Positions 1 to 9,962 of a stretch of DNA of 64,000 bases are shown here, piece after piece. Every line of letters begins with the position of its first letter. Position 1 is the first letter of the stretch. A program made the position numbers and the translations under genes. The stretch is from contig CAZGMJ010000024.1 in assembly GCA_964526785.1 (NCBI GenBank), positions 6,695-70,694 on the forward strand, read 5' to 3'. The stretch comes from CAZGMJ01 sp964526785 (lineage in GTDB: Bacteria > Planctomycetota > Phycisphaerae > Sedimentisphaerales > Anaerobacaceae). Below the pieces are notes generated by a model, which saw only the letters and a program-made list of their open reading frames with translations, made no database searches and was not told the DNA's origin.

Positions 1-1466
1 GCGGCGACGCGGCCGGCGCTTCGAGCGGCACGGGCGATATTCAGAATATTGCCATTTTCCCGCGGTGGTTGAAGATCGAACGAACCTTCTCAGGCGACTT
101 CGTTGCATCGCACGCCGATGACGTCGGAGGCAACCCCGGCACATGGGAAGACCTTGCGTCCATCAACATCTCGATGAGCCCCAATGTGTACATCGGTCTG
201 GCGTTGACGAGCCATTCGGTGAACAACGTGACTACGGCGGTGTTCTCGAATGTCTCGACCACCGGCACCGTCACACCGGCGACATTCTCCAATCAGGATA
301 TTGGCATCCAGAGCAACGATCCCGAACAGATGTACGTCAAGATTACGGACGGTTCGGGCAACAGTGCAACGGTAGCCAATCCGGATCCAAACGCTGCGCA
401 GGTGACGAGTTGGACGGCCTGGGGTGAATTCGGTCAGGGAATCGAGTTGAGCGAGTTTACCGCAGATAACCCGAGCATCAACCTGGCGAACATCAACACG
501 ATGACGATTGGCTTCGGCCCGCCGGCCGGAGGCAGCGGCCTGATGTTCTTCGATGACATCCGGCTGTATCCGTCGCGATGTGTTCCGGAACTGGTCAAGC
601 CCGCGGCAGACTTCAGCAACAACTGTATCGTGGATATGCCTGACCTCGAAATGCTCGCCGATGACTGGCTCATCGAAGGATACGACGTCACCGTCGAGGC
701 CGTCAGCGACGCCAATCTTGAAGCGCAGTACAGCTTCGAGAACAACCTGCTCGACGGCTCGGGCAACGGCTACGGCGGCGATCCGTGCGGCGTGGTTCTC
801 TACGCGGCGGGTCAGGCCGGCCAGGCTCTCGACCTCGATGGTTTGAGCTTTGTCAACGTCGCAGGCTATGCGGGCGTCACAGGAATGCAGCCGCGAACCT
901 CCTCGGCGTGGATCAAGACCACAGGTCTCGGCGAAATCGTCTCCTGGGGCGAGAACAACGTTACCGAGAAATGGATATTCCGCGTCCAGGCCGACAACGG
1001 CACGGAAGGTGCTATTCGCGTCGAGATCAACGGCGGCTATATAGTCGGCAATACTGACGTCCGTGACGATCAGTGGCACCATGTGGCGGCGGTTCTCGAA
1101 GAGGCCCAGACGACCACGCTCGACAATGTCAAGCTTTACGTTGACGGTGTTCAGGAGTACATCTCGGCTCTGAATAACAACGCGGTCAACACGGCTTCCA
1201 CCGGCGTGGTTCGGATCGGCGAGGCACCGTGGCACGACAGGCCGTTCACCGGCCAGATCGACGAGCTTCGAATCTACAGCCGGGCCGTTCCGCAGGCAGA
1301 GATTGCGAATCTCGCCGGCATGTCTGCCGGTACAACGTACAGTCAACCGTTGACGTCTTTCCTCACCACGACCCAAGACACGGATATTGTGGATGACGAG
1401 AGAATTGACTTCAAGGACTACGCGGTCCTGATCGACAGTTGGCTGGACGAACAGCTCTGGCCGTAA
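1..1466 (+). CDS. LamG-domain secreted protein with dockerin-like repeats (5' end outside window)
   Basis: The reading frame is open from base 3, so the gene starts upstream of the window; the TTG at 69 is only an internal codon. Order of modules: an N-terminal beta-rich region with the 'PRWLKIERTFSGDF' stretch, a dockerin-like EF repeat at about 609-690 (NNCIVDMPDLEMLADDWL), a LamG/concanavalin-like domain at about 711-1313 (starts YSFENNLLDGSGN, ends near DELRIYSRAV), and a second dockerin-like repeat at the very end (RIDFKDYAVLIDSWL). Such proteins are abundant in Phycisphaerae and are taken to be exported glycan-binding or cell-surface proteins; no catalytic motif is visible. The frame ends 45 bases before a strong terminator. 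Confidence 0.85.
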   Translation, partial: GDAAGASSGTGDIQNIAIFPRWLKIERTFSGDFVASHADDVGGNPGTWEDLASINISMSPNVYIGLALTSHSVNNVTTAVFSNVSTTGTVTPATFSNQDIGIQSNDPEQMYVKITDGSGNSATVANPDPNAAQVTSWTAWGEFGQGIELSEFTADNPSINLANINTMTIGFGPPAGGSGLMFFDDIRLYPSRCVPELVKPAADFSNNCIVDMPDLEMLADDWLIEGYDVTVEAVSDANLEAQYSFENNLLDGSGNGYGGDPCGVVLYAAGQAGQALDLDGLSFVNVAGYAGVTGMQPRTSSAWIKTTGLGEIVSWGENNVTEKWIFRVQADNGTEGAIRVEINGGYIVGNTDVRDDQWHHVAAVLEEAQTTTLDNVKLYVDGVQEYISALNNNAVNTASTGVVRIGEAPWHDRPFTGQIDELRIYSRAVPQAEIANLAGMSAGTTYSQPLTSFLTTTQDTDIVDDERIDFKDYAVLIDSWLDEQLWP

Positions 1467-1510
1467 AGGTAGGACGCACAGCGTATACGCTGGTGTTTCG
1501 TGGTACTTCG

Positions 1511-1545
1511 GCAGGCCCGTATCATTGCGATGCGGGCCTGCTTTT
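1511..1545 (+). terminator. Rho-independent terminator of the LamG gene
   Basis: A 12-bp stem (1511-1522 with 1530-1541, one G-U pair), a 7-base loop and TTTT follow the LamG stop codon. Confidence 0.85.
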
Positions 1546-1698
1546 ATTATGACCGGGCGCGATCGTCCTGCACCAATGCGCCTGCGAGCGCACTATGGTG
1601 ATGTTTGCACTTCCTGGAATCGGCGGACTCTCAAGCTACGGACGTATCGGAACGATTGCTGTGGTGCAAAGTTTAAGACTGAGGCGGGGTATATTGCC

Positions 1699-2274
1699 CT
1701 ACGCGCCTGTCTTCTGAAGCAGCCACGCCATGTTGCGTCCCAATGTCTTCATGGTGTCCAGTCCTTCGCCGTCGCTTTCGACATCGCCGATCTGTCTGCC
1801 GATACCGACGTTCCAGTACGACGAACCCGGAATGACCATCTGGCTGATGAGGAAGAAATGATTGATCGAATCGAACACATGAATCGAGCCGGCCCTGCGA
1901 ACCGCGACCACAGCGGCGCCGATCTTCCGCTGCAGCAGGTCGCCATTGACGCGAACGACCAGACCTGCGCGATCGATCAATGCCTTCAGCTCGGCGGTGA
2001 GATCCGCGAAGTATGTCGGTGAGGCGAGGATTATGCCGTCGGCCTCGATCATCTTCTCGATGTATTCATTTACGCGGTCATCCGTAACCACGCATCGCCT
2101 GTCTTTGTTCTTCACGCAGCCGTAGCAAGCCGTACACCCCCGAATCCTCTGGCCGGCCAATTGAATCAGTTCGGTTTCGATCCCGGCACTCTCAAGTTCG
2201 GCCAGCGCCGCCTTGACCAGAATAGCCGTGTTGCCGTCCTTACGCGCACTGCCGTTGAAGGCTACTACTTTCAT
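1699..2274 (-). CDS. Flavodoxin-fold NAD(P)H-dependent FMN reductase family protein
   Basis: 191 residues. The N-terminus VVAFNGSARKDGNTA is the FMN phosphate-binding loop of the NADPH-dependent FMN reductase/flavodoxin-like family. It is followed by CTACYGCVKNKDRRC, a cysteine cluster found in the iron-sulfur flavoprotein-like branch, and ASPTYFADLTAELKALIDR, the second flavin loop. Members transfer electrons through FMN in the cytoplasm; the substrate cannot be read from sequence. The ATG at 2274 is chosen because GAGGTGAG lies six bases before it; an in-frame start 33 bases upstream has no such site. The gene stands alone, convergent with the LamG gene. Confidence 0.85.
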   Translation of the reverse strand: MKVVAFNGSARKDGNTAILVKAALAELESAGIETELIQLAGQRIRGCTACYGCVKNKDRRCVVTDDRVNEYIEKMIEADGIILASPTYFADLTAELKALIDRAGLVVRVNGDLLQRKIGAAVVAVRRAGSIHVFDSINHFFLISQMVIPGSSYWNVGIGRQIGDVESDGEGLDTMKTLGRNMAWLLQKTGA

Positions 2275-2388
2275 AATGCTCACCTCAGAATCCTGTTCAG
2301 CATCCATTGATTTCGCTCGAAGCAGTGGATAATACCGGATAAACAGACTACCCGCAAGTGATACAACCCTGACGGAAGAGGTAGATGA

Positions 2389-3885
2389 TCACTCCTGCTG
2401 TTGTTGGGCTTCGGCCGGAATCCGCCCCCGACTCCACTGCTGAAGTCTTTTTAAGCGTTCCATACCTTGCGCGTAATAGGCGGCATCCAGCGAAGCAAGA
2501 TGCTCGGCCCAACTGGAATCTCGCCGGGCCGCCCAGTGCTGATCGACCGAGACAAACTCCATTTGCTCCATCCGGCGGAAAAGCGCCCCTGCGATCAGTT
2601 GATGCCCGTCGATAGTCGGATGCACGTGGTCCACGAGCCAATTGTTGCCAACGATGCCTCCTTCGCTCTCCACTTCCATCATGGCTTTGATATCCACGAG
2701 CGGGACCCGATACTCATCGCACAACTCCCGGATGATATTGTGCATAGATTCGAGGATTCGCAGCGGGCAAACATCCAGATCTTTTGCCTGCACCAGCCAC
2801 CGTTTTGCCTCATCCATGCGCCCCAGTCGGGCGTAGCACTTCCCAATCGCATACGCCAGACCCGCATGCCGATCATCTATCGCAGCCGCCTCTTCGAGTA
2901 ACCGGAGCTTGCCATACGTATCCGACCACCCGACTTTTTCGGCCTTTCGCCGTAGCGTGGCAACACGTTCGACTTGCTCTTCAGGCAATCCGCTTCGTGA
3001 TTGCGATTTGAAAGGCGGGCAATCCCTCACATTTGAGGCTGGATTGACGATGATCAGCGGAACTCCTGCTCGTCGGGCCAGGCCGATCATGGTTTCTAGG
3101 TTGCGGCGGAAGTGTTCAATCACGCCTTGCCTCCACGCCGGATCGCTACTATAAGCCGCCAGACCCTGCTCAAGATCCAGCATGGTCTTGACCTCTTCAC
3201 TCATGATGGTCTTCGGACCGGCCCTGTGACCGTTCGTGTGCCGCCGCTGGGAAACGTAACGATATGCCAGTGCGTAACTGCGCAGGTTCAGCAGGATATC
3301 ATGCAAACGGATCAGCACGTCAGGTATCTTCCTGATCTTCGCATACGTGCGGTCTTCCAGAAACTCGTTGTGCCCCATGTAGATAATGACCAGATCGGGC
3401 TCATGACCGAGGATTTCCCGCATGATCGGCACGAGTCTATAACTGGCATATGAAATGCCGCCGCAATTCACAATTTCGTAATCTGTCCCTGCCCCGGCAG
3501 CATTGAGACTCAATTCGAGCCATGTTGAAAACGCGGTCTCAACCGAATAGGGTCTTCCCTGAACGGTCGATCCGCCGAGGCAAAATACGCGGAAGACATT
3601 GGCCGGCTTCGCTGCCGGGAACGATTGCTGCCGAAACGACACCAGACGTTCGGCAGCGATCTCATACCGACTGCCAGACTTGTTCTTTACGAAGAGCGGG
3701 CGCAAAGCCGAGAATGCAATGAATGGATCGTCGGTTGTCGGCTGCACGGCCGGCGCCAGCAACCTGGCTGTTATTTCCACCGCCACCAATGGAGACAGGA
3801 CGACCAACAGCAGGACAGGGTAGAATACGAGTCTTCTTCGTCTGCTGTGTCCTTTGGATTCGCTTTTCTCGTCCGGTATAGACAT
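2389..3885 (-). CDS. Membrane-anchored SGNH/GDSL-type hydrolase family protein
   Basis: 498 residues. A basic stretch and one hydrophobic helix (about 18-40) form an N-terminal anchor, so the catalytic domain is probably periplasmic. SGNH blocks are visible: block I CLGGSTVQG (Ser106), block II NCGGISYASY, block III YMGHNEF, and block V DHVH (Asp419, His422). Residues between about 290 and 380 look like tetratricopeptide-type helices (AGLAYAIGKCYARLGRMDEA). This architecture is common in planctomycetes and deltaproteobacteria beside surface-glycan genes, where members act as O-acyl esterases or transferases; substrate unknown. It is separated by about 170 bases from the efflux operon downstream of it on the map, so it is probably a separate unit. 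Confidence 0.8.
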   Translation of the reverse strand: MSIPDEKSESKGHSRRRRLVFYPVLLLVVLSPLVAVEITARLLAPAVQPTTDDPFIAFSALRPLFVKNKSGSRYEIAAERLVSFRQQSFPAAKPANVFRVFCLGGSTVQGRPYSVETAFSTWLELSLNAAGAGTDYEIVNCGGISYASYRLVPIMREILGHEPDLVIIYMGHNEFLEDRTYAKIRKIPDVLIRLHDILLNLRSYALAYRYVSQRRHTNGHRAGPKTIMSEEVKTMLDLEQGLAAYSSDPAWRQGVIEHFRRNLETMIGLARRAGVPLIIVNPASNVRDCPPFKSQSRSGLPEEQVERVATLRRKAEKVGWSDTYGKLRLLEEAAAIDDRHAGLAYAIGKCYARLGRMDEAKRWLVQAKDLDVCPLRILESMHNIIRELCDEYRVPLVDIKAMMEVESEGGIVGNNWLVDHVHPTIDGHQLIAGALFRRMEQMEFVSVDQHWAARRDSSWAEHLASLDAAYYAQGMERLKRLQQWSRGRIPAEAQQQQE

Positions 3886-4051
3886 CCAACAGCACCGCTG
3901 ATCCTAAATGCCAAAGTACATATGTCGTACAATCCCAGGATGGTCTCCGGCACACTGGTTGTGTAACATTCGGGCGCATCCAATAGAGTTTGGGATGACG
4001 AAGACATGATAGCAGAAACACACCGAGCCTGCATCCTGCCATAGTGCGACC

Positions 4052-5320
4052 CTACTCATGCCGCAGAGCAATGATCGGATCGACTTTCGCGGCATTCATA
4101 GCGGGATAAAGGCCGAATACCACGCCGATCGTCATGCTGATAATCAGCGGTAACAACACGCCGATCAGCGTAACCACAGTGGCCATACCGGAAAAATACG
4201 TAATCAGCACAGGGATCAGGATTCCAAGACCGAGACCGACTATCCCCCCCGTCGTAGACAGCACCACCGTTTCGATGAGGAACTGAATCACGATCTGCCC
4301 GCGCTTGGCGCCGATGGCTCTGCGAATGCCGATCTCTCGCGTCCGCTCAGTAACTGAAGCGAGCATGATGTTCATAATGCCAATTCCGCCGACAAGCAGA
4401 CTAATGCCGGCAATCGATCCGAGCACGATATTGAAACGGCGTTTCGTTGCCTCGGCCTGCTTCAACAGCGCCAGAGGCACACTCAATGCATAGTCCTGCT
4501 TCTTATGAAACTGTTCCAGCATTCGTTCGATACCGGCCGCTGTACTCTCGACATTCCGTGGATCGTCAACCTCGACCATGATCTGATGCAATTCCACCTT
4601 CTCCCGAATCCTGGAACCCGACGTCCGCTTGGTAAATATGTCGCCGAAATAACGCTTTGCGACCTCCATGGGAATGTAGATGTCCACCTCCTGATCGGGA
4701 ATCTGAATGTTGCCGGCCTGCCCGCTTTCGCTCTTGACGATGCCGACAATCTCAAACTGATCGCCGCCGATGCGAATCGTCTGGCCGACACTGCTTTCCG
4801 CAGCAAGTATCTTGCGGGCCCCGAACTCGGTCAGTACGGCCACGGGCGCCTTTCCCTGCTCGTCGGATGCACGCAGCACGCGACCGGCGACGAGTTCGCG
4901 CGGCACGAGGCCGAACCACTCCGGCGTTGTCCCCACAACGCGCAGTTCCATCGCCCGCTCGCCAAGCCGCGACTCCTTGCGCATCAGCTTGACCGGCGCA
5001 GTTCGCTTGACCGTATTGAAGCTCTCAGCAATCCTGTGATGATCGTCGTACAGCAGGCCGTAGATGCTCATATGTGAACTCGACGTGCTGGCCTGCTCCT
5101 CTTCGGAGGACTTCACGGACGAGATGATGATATTGTTGCTGCCAAGTTTGCGAATCTGCTCGAGGGCCTCTTTGCTGGCCCCCTCACCCACAGACAGCAT
5201 GGCCACCACACTGCCGACGCCAAATACGACGCCGAGCATCGTCAGGAAACTCCGCAGCTTGTGCAGGAGCAGGTTCTCGATTCCGAGCCAGATGTTGCGT
5301 GCAATTCGTGTCTGTTGCAT
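4052..5320 (-). CDS. MacB-type ABC transporter permease
   Basis: 422 residues. One N-terminal transmembrane helix (LRSFLTMLGVVFGVGSVVAML) is followed by a large periplasmic MacB_PCD domain and three C-terminal helices of the FtsX type, with the conserved TREIGIRRAIGAKR loop that couples to the ATPase. With the ATPase, adaptor and TolC-like gene upstream it completes a tripartite mechanotransmission exporter. The ATG at 5320 is preferred over one 33 bases upstream because GAGGTGG lies in front of it and it sits one base after the ATPase stop codon, a typical coupled arrangement. Cargo is unknown; homologues export peptides, lipoproteins or macrolides. Confidence 0.93.
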   Translation of the reverse strand: MQQTRIARNIWLGIENLLLHKLRSFLTMLGVVFGVGSVVAMLSVGEGASKEALEQIRKLGSNNIIISSVKSSEEEQASTSSSHMSIYGLLYDDHHRIAESFNTVKRTAPVKLMRKESRLGERAMELRVVGTTPEWFGLVPRELVAGRVLRASDEQGKAPVAVLTEFGARKILAAESSVGQTIRIGGDQFEIVGIVKSESGQAGNIQIPDQEVDIYIPMEVAKRYFGDIFTKRTSGSRIREKVELHQIMVEVDDPRNVESTAAGIERMLEQFHKKQDYALSVPLALLKQAEATKRRFNIVLGSIAGISLLVGGIGIMNIMLASVTERTREIGIRRAIGAKRGQIVIQFLIETVVLSTTGGIVGLGLGILIPVLITYFSGMATVVTLIGVLLPLIISMTIGVVFGLYPAMNAAKVDPIIALRHE

Positions 5321-5321
5321 C

Positions 5322-6032
5322 TCAGCCCACCTCGACTCTGTCAATCTTGCCATCCATCATGTGCAGACGATTCTGAGCATGCTCGGCGATGTTCGGCTCG
5401 TGCGTTACCATCACGATGGTCTTACCCTGTTTGTTCAACTTGTCCAGCAGGTCCATGATCTGCTCGCCCGTCGTCGAGTCCAGATTTCCAGTGGGCTCGT
5501 CCGCAAAGATGACCTGCGGATCGTTGGCCAGCGCCCGGGCTATGGCAACCCTCTGCATTTGTCCGCCGGATAGTTCCGTCGGTCTGTGGTTCAAACGATC
5601 ACCAAGTTTGACCTCTTCGGCAAGTTCCTTCGCGCGTTCCGCGCTCTGGGCCGCCTCCCATCCAAGATAATACAGAGGCAACTCGATATTCCGCTGCACA
5701 GTCAGCTGAGGAATGAGATTGAAACTCTGGAAAATGAAGCCCAGATACCTGAGACGCAACTCGCTGAGTTCATCATCATCCAACCGGCTGACGTCATTGC
5801 CTTCAAGGCAGAACTGTCCGGACGTCAGGCGATCCAGGCATCCGAGTATGTTCATCATCGTACTCTTGCCCGAACCGCTCGGGCCCATAATCGCCCAGAA
5901 GCTGCCCTCCTCGAATGCGATCGTCACGCCCGCCAGGGCGTGCACTTCCTCCATACCCATCCGGTACACTTTTCGAGCATCCTCAAGTCGCACAATCTCG
6001 CGACGTTTGGTCTGAAGTGCCTGGGCGGCCAT
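5322..6032 (-). CDS. MacB/LolD-type ABC transporter ATP-binding protein
   Basis: 236 residues, usual length. Walker A GPSGSGKST (50-58), Q-loop in FQSFNL, signature LSGGQ (154-158), Walker B VIFADEP (174-180) and the H-loop VTHEP are all intact. The EEVHALAGVTIAFEEG start is typical of the LolD/MacB subfamily. It drives the adjacent permease. The start codon directly abuts the stop codon of the adaptor gene (TAG-ATG), so translation is very likely coupled. Confidence 0.95.
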   Translation of the reverse strand: MAAQALQTKRREIVRLEDARKVYRMGMEEVHALAGVTIAFEEGSFWAIMGPSGSGKSTMMNILGCLDRLTSGQFCLEGNDVSRLDDDELSELRLRYLGFIFQSFNLIPQLTVQRNIELPLYYLGWEAAQSAERAKELAEEVKLGDRLNHRPTELSGGQMQRVAIARALANDPQVIFADEPTGNLDSTTGEQIMDLLDKLNKQGKTIVMVTHEPNIAEHAQNRLHMMDGKIDRVEVG

Positions 6033-7757
6033 CTACTGGCTCCTCCCACTCGGCCGCGGTCTATTGCCTCCCTGTCCGCCTGGGGGACGTGTGCGGCTAC
6101 CCCGAGGCTCACCGTTCGGCCCAGCACGTTCGGCACCATCTGGGCCGGCCTGTGAACCGCCGGCTCCGTTCACCGCTTCAAGCCTCTTGTTGATTGTGTC
6201 CCTCAGGGAGTCGCCCTCGCCATCGGATTGATCGCTTTGTTCAATGCCCTCAACTCCGGCCGTATTGATGGCCGCGGATCGCAGAGGAGGCGTCATCATC
6301 ACGACTTCACCCTCTTCAAGCCCGTTGACGACATGGATCATCCTGTTGTTGTCCATGCCAATTTCGACCGGCCGGGCTTCAATACGGTCGTCATGCAACA
6401 CATACACAGTGGGCTTGCCATCTACGCGAATCACCGACTGAACCGGAACATAGATCACATCTTTGTACTGTGCGGCAATAATCTCCGCCTTGCAGCTCAT
6501 TCCTGTTCGCAGCGAAGGATCGTCGCCTTCCAGGTGAATATCCGACTGATAGACTTTCAAGTCCGGATTCATCCACATGCTCTGCGGATCGGGCAATGGC
6601 GATATCCGCGCAACTGCACCCAGGAACTTCTTGCCGGGCAACGCGTCGACTGTGATGATCGCCGGAAGACCCAACTCTACCTTGTCCAGACTCGCCTCGT
6701 GTATATCCACCTCCGCCATTGCCGATGCCGCAGTCGGCAGATAAATCAGTTCCTGTCTCTCGAATACCTCCACGCCTTCGTCCAGTGGTTCGCGGTTGTC
6801 CCGCCAACCCCCTCGGCGCGCGGTAGTAGCGTAGATGACCATTCCGTCGGCCGGCGCGTAGATCGTGGCCTTATCGATCTGGTCCTTGAGTTTTTCAAGC
6901 TTTGCAGTCTGGCGGTCGAATTCCGCCTTCTTCGCATCCCGATCAGCTTTCGCCTGAACCACATCGGCCGTCTGTTTGGCACGTGCCCGCTTCAGGGCCA
7001 TCTCCGCTTGGTATACGTCGCTTTCAAGCTGCTTGATCTGGCGGTTGTAAGTATGTTTTTCGAGCATGTCCTTATCCGATTCCGCCAGTTCAAGGGCGTT
7101 CCTTGCCCTCGTGACCGCCAACCGGTCCGCCTGCGCTTCGGTCTCGGATATGTACTTCTCCTTCAACAATTTCTCCGACCAATCGTTGGTATCTTCCGCC
7201 CGCTTGAGCTCCTCCTGAGCCAACTGTATCTGGTTTCCCGCAGCCGTAAGATCATACCGAAACTGCTCCTCGTAGAGCCGCAGGTCTTCTTTCGCGAACT
7301 CCAGTGTCAGTTCCGCCACATTGACATCCGCCTCGGCCTGATTCTCAACAACTACCAGATTCTCCTTGGCATTGATGTAGGCGGCCTCGGCATTTTGCAC
7401 CTTGATCTCCTGATCGATCCTGGAATCCTCCAGGCTGCTGGCGTCCAGTTCGACGAGAAGGTCGCCCTTTTTCACCCGCGTGCCCTCGGCAATCAACGAG
7501 AGAATAGACGTGCGGCCCTCCACCTCATTCTTGATGATAATCTGCTCGCGCGACTTGATGGTGCCGGACTCGAGAACACTTATGGTCAACGGACCTTTCT
7601 TGGCCGTAAAGGTGAGCATCTCCTCAGCAGGCGCCTGCCCGCCCTGCACTACCTTCATCCAGATAATTAACAGAGCGATGACGACCACTGCAGCCGCGCC
7701 GCCGATCATCTTCATGCGTTTCTTCGAATTATCGTTTTTGTTCTTATTGTCTGACAT
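6033..7757 (-). CDS. Periplasmic adaptor (membrane fusion protein) of the MacAB-TolC-type exporter
   Basis: 574 residues, longer than typical MacA (about 370). A cytoplasmic head and one helix (about 16-35) anchor it in the inner membrane. A split lipoyl/barrel-sandwich domain follows (EGTRVKKGDLLVELDAS and the returning half APADGMVIY), with an unusually long alpha-helical hairpin rich in Ala, Glu, Lys and Gln between them (about 110-290). Beta-barrel and membrane-proximal domains follow. The C-terminal 70 residues are a low-complexity Gly/Pro/Arg tail. GGGAGTGAATC precedes the start codon. It overlaps the TolC-like gene by 14 bases. The long hairpin suggests a long reach to the outer-membrane channel (inference). 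Confidence 0.92.
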   Translation of the reverse strand: MSDNKNKNDNSKKRMKMIGGAAAVVVIALLIIWMKVVQGGQAPAEEMLTFTAKKGPLTISVLESGTIKSREQIIIKNEVEGRTSILSLIAEGTRVKKGDLLVELDASSLEDSRIDQEIKVQNAEAAYINAKENLVVVENQAEADVNVAELTLEFAKEDLRLYEEQFRYDLTAAGNQIQLAQEELKRAEDTNDWSEKLLKEKYISETEAQADRLAVTRARNALELAESDKDMLEKHTYNRQIKQLESDVYQAEMALKRARAKQTADVVQAKADRDAKKAEFDRQTAKLEKLKDQIDKATIYAPADGMVIYATTARRGGWRDNREPLDEGVEVFERQELIYLPTAASAMAEVDIHEASLDKVELGLPAIITVDALPGKKFLGAVARISPLPDPQSMWMNPDLKVYQSDIHLEGDDPSLRTGMSCKAEIIAAQYKDVIYVPVQSVIRVDGKPTVYVLHDDRIEARPVEIGMDNNRMIHVVNGLEEGEVVMMTPPLRSAAINTAGVEGIEQSDQSDGEGDSLRDTINKRLEAVNGAGGSQAGPDGAERAGPNGEPRGSRTRPPGGQGGNRPRPSGRSQ

Positions 7758-9621
7758 GATTCACTCCCTTGGGGACGAATTCTTCCCAGAGGCCTTTTTC
7801 ATCCACATCCAACAAACCCAAATCGCGCTGGAGTTCGAGTTCGGAGGTTCGATAATTGACAACGGCAGAGGTCAGGTCGTTTCGTGCCGAAAGCAGGGCA
7901 TTCTGTGCCTCGAGCAGGAAGAATATTTCCGTTCTTCCGGCTTCGAGAAACAGTTCCGTACTCTCAAGCCGCCTCTCGGCCACTACGACCTGTTCAGCCT
8001 GGATGTTCAGGCTGATGCGCGATTCGAGCAGCGTTCGCAGCGCATTACGCACAGCCAGCTTAATCTGATCCTCCAATGCCTGAACGGTCCGCGTTGCGCG
8101 TTCCAGATCGATCAGGCTGTTTCTATATGCATTGCGTTCCTGCGTTCTTTCTAGTGGCAAATCCAGGGACAGCAGTCCTCGGTAGATACCGCCGAGATAT
8201 CCGAATCCGGCCTCGGAATCGTCGTACTCGCGACTCAGCGAGCCGCCAATGGAGAGCCCCGGCTTGAAGTCGTCCGCCCTTACCACCACCTGGCGCTGGG
8301 CGTCAAAGACGCGTCCGACCGCGGTCCGCAAATCCAGTCGGTTTTCAAGTGCCAGCCGCATGGCCACCTCATCATCGATCTCGTAGGGACCGGCGTCTTC
8401 GTAGTCGGCGGGAATTAGTTGAACCGGAGCATCGGCCGATCTCGCCTCGCCGGAAGCGACGACCTGAGAGGCATCCCGCATTTCCTCCACCAATTCGGTC
8501 GCTCTCGAGCGCAACTGTGTCAGATCGTTCGGATCGAGCTTTACCAACGCATCGGTGGGAAGTCCTATGGACGTCTTGAAAGCGTCCAGGCCGCTCTTGT
8601 ACTGTTCCTGAGTCGAAATCCACCGGTTCCTCGCGCTGAGACGCTGCTGCAGGGCCTGATCGACGTCAATCTCGGCGATTCGCCCCGCATCCGCCCGCCG
8701 GCGCGACCACCGATGCGAACGTATCGCACTGGCATAGTTCTCGCGGGCATTCGCCACCGAGTCCATCTGGCGAAGCACGCCATAATAACTGCGTGCGATA
8801 GACACCGCAAAGGTCCGTTTGAACCGCTCGAACTCATAGATCGCATAGACGACATCTCTTTCCGCCTGTGTCAGCGGTTCGGTGACGATATGTCGACCTG
8901 CTCCTCTGAGCAGCGGAATTGTCACCGAAGCGTCGCTTGTCAGTCCCAGAGACGACGCCCCCCCCTGTGTCAACAAATTGAAGATATCGGTTGCCAGCGC
9001 CGCGCTGAGGTCGATACCATTCTTGAGTTTGCGGCTCACGCCCACATCGGCTCTGTTGGTCACATCGCTAACGGTTGTGTCGCCTTTGGTATTGGTTGTA
9101 AGCGTGCTGTCGCCGCCTCCGGAAAAGATGTTGCGAAAATCGTTGCGACGCAGATCGAGTGTCAAAGCACTTCGAAAGACGTCCTCTTTGCGGGACTGAT
9201 AGTCATTACTGTTCCTCGCCCCGATCTGCAGCGCGTCAAGCAGAGAGATCTGCACCGCCTCATTTGGTTCAATCGGACCATCGATAATCTGCGAAGAAAC
9301 CGCATAGGAATGATCCGCCTCGGGCCAATACTCAATATGCTTGAGTTTGTCCGTTCCCAATGACGCCGGATGTGCAATCGGCAGTCCCTGCTCAGCGATC
9401 AGGCGCCTGCGCAGAATATCGCTCGGACGGTCTATGTTCATCGGTTCGGTCTTATCGAGGGCTGCCTGCTGCTTCTCGGCAATAATCCCGTACGCCACTT
9501 TATCGGCATCCCGATGATACTCCTCGGGCGTGCGACAACCGACTTGCAGCACTGCAGACAATAGTACTGCCATCACACAGCAGTACCGCAGTCGCTTTAA
9601 TATAGATACGGGTTTCATCAT
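7744..9621 (-). CDS. TolC-family outer membrane efflux protein
   Basis: About 625 residues, longer than TolC. Two OEP-type repeats of helices and beta strands are recognisable (TIPLLRGAGRHIV is the hallmark strand-turn of planctomycete TolC proteins; LERTQERNAYRNSLIDLERATR lies in the second repeat). The N-terminal leader ends in LQVGC, a weak lipobox, so the protein may be lipidated. It is the first gene of the efflux operon. Two adjacent ATG codons (9621 and 9618) are plausible starts; an upstream GTG at 9663 is possible and would lengthen the leader. A proline-rich gap around residues 400-430 separates the repeats. Confidence 0.9.
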   Translation of the reverse strand: MMKPVSILKRLRYCCVMAVLLSAVLQVGCRTPEEYHRDADKVAYGIIAEKQQAALDKTEPMNIDRPSDILRRRLIAEQGLPIAHPASLGTDKLKHIEYWPEADHSYAVSSQIIDGPIEPNEAVQISLLDALQIGARNSNDYQSRKEDVFRSALTLDLRRNDFRNIFSGGGDSTLTTNTKGDTTVSDVTNRADVGVSRKLKNGIDLSAALATDIFNLLTQGGASSLGLTSDASVTIPLLRGAGRHIVTEPLTQAERDVVYAIYEFERFKRTFAVSIARSYYGVLRQMDSVANARENYASAIRSHRWSRRRADAGRIAEIDVDQALQQRLSARNRWISTQEQYKSGLDAFKTSIGLPTDALVKLDPNDLTQLRSRATELVEEMRDASQVVASGEARSADAPVQLIPADYEDAGPYEIDDEVAMRLALENRLDLRTAVGRVFDAQRQVVVRADDFKPGLSIGGSLSREYDDSEAGFGYLGGIYRGLLSLDLPLERTQERNAYRNSLIDLERATRTVQALEDQIKLAVRNALRTLLESRISLNIQAEQVVVAERRLESTELFLEAGRTEIFFLLEAQNALLSARNDLTSAVVNYRTSELELQRDLGLLDVDEKGLWEEFVPKGVNHVRQ

Positions 9622-9962
9622 GCCCGCATTTGCTCTGAGAGAGAGAATCAGACCGTCCAACACCTCTGTACCACCCTTTTCTTGCGAATTCGTGCATCCG
9701 ACAATTGAACGCAGACGCCCCTTGCTACACGATCCTCAGGAACCATTCGCTCCGTGTCCCACAAGCCACCATCTACGGCATGTGCTGCCTGGGAGGCTGT
9801 TGCGGCAGCCGATCCACGTCCTCGCATGTAAGCCGACACCAGTCGCCTGGCTGCGGTACTGATCTCACAGCCGCCCACAAAACACCGGACCGATCTCGGC
9901 TGCATGATCATTCTGCGAGAATGCCAATGGCTGCCTCGTAAAGTCCTTTATAACCGTATGTT

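Noticed and set aside
90..1376. Long antisense open frame opposite the LamG gene
   Set aside because: The LamG frame has recognisable domains and dockerin-like repeats; the antisense product is Arg/Val/His-rich with no family and no ribosome site.
6228..7670. 480-codon plus-strand frame opposite the efflux adaptor
   Set aside because: It mirrors the codons of a clear membrane fusion protein within a tight operon; the product has no domain resemblance.
9648..9911. 87-codon minus-strand frame in the efflux operon leader
   Set aside because: No ribosome site, no family resemblance, and it runs into the TolC-like start region; kept only as a possible upstream frame.
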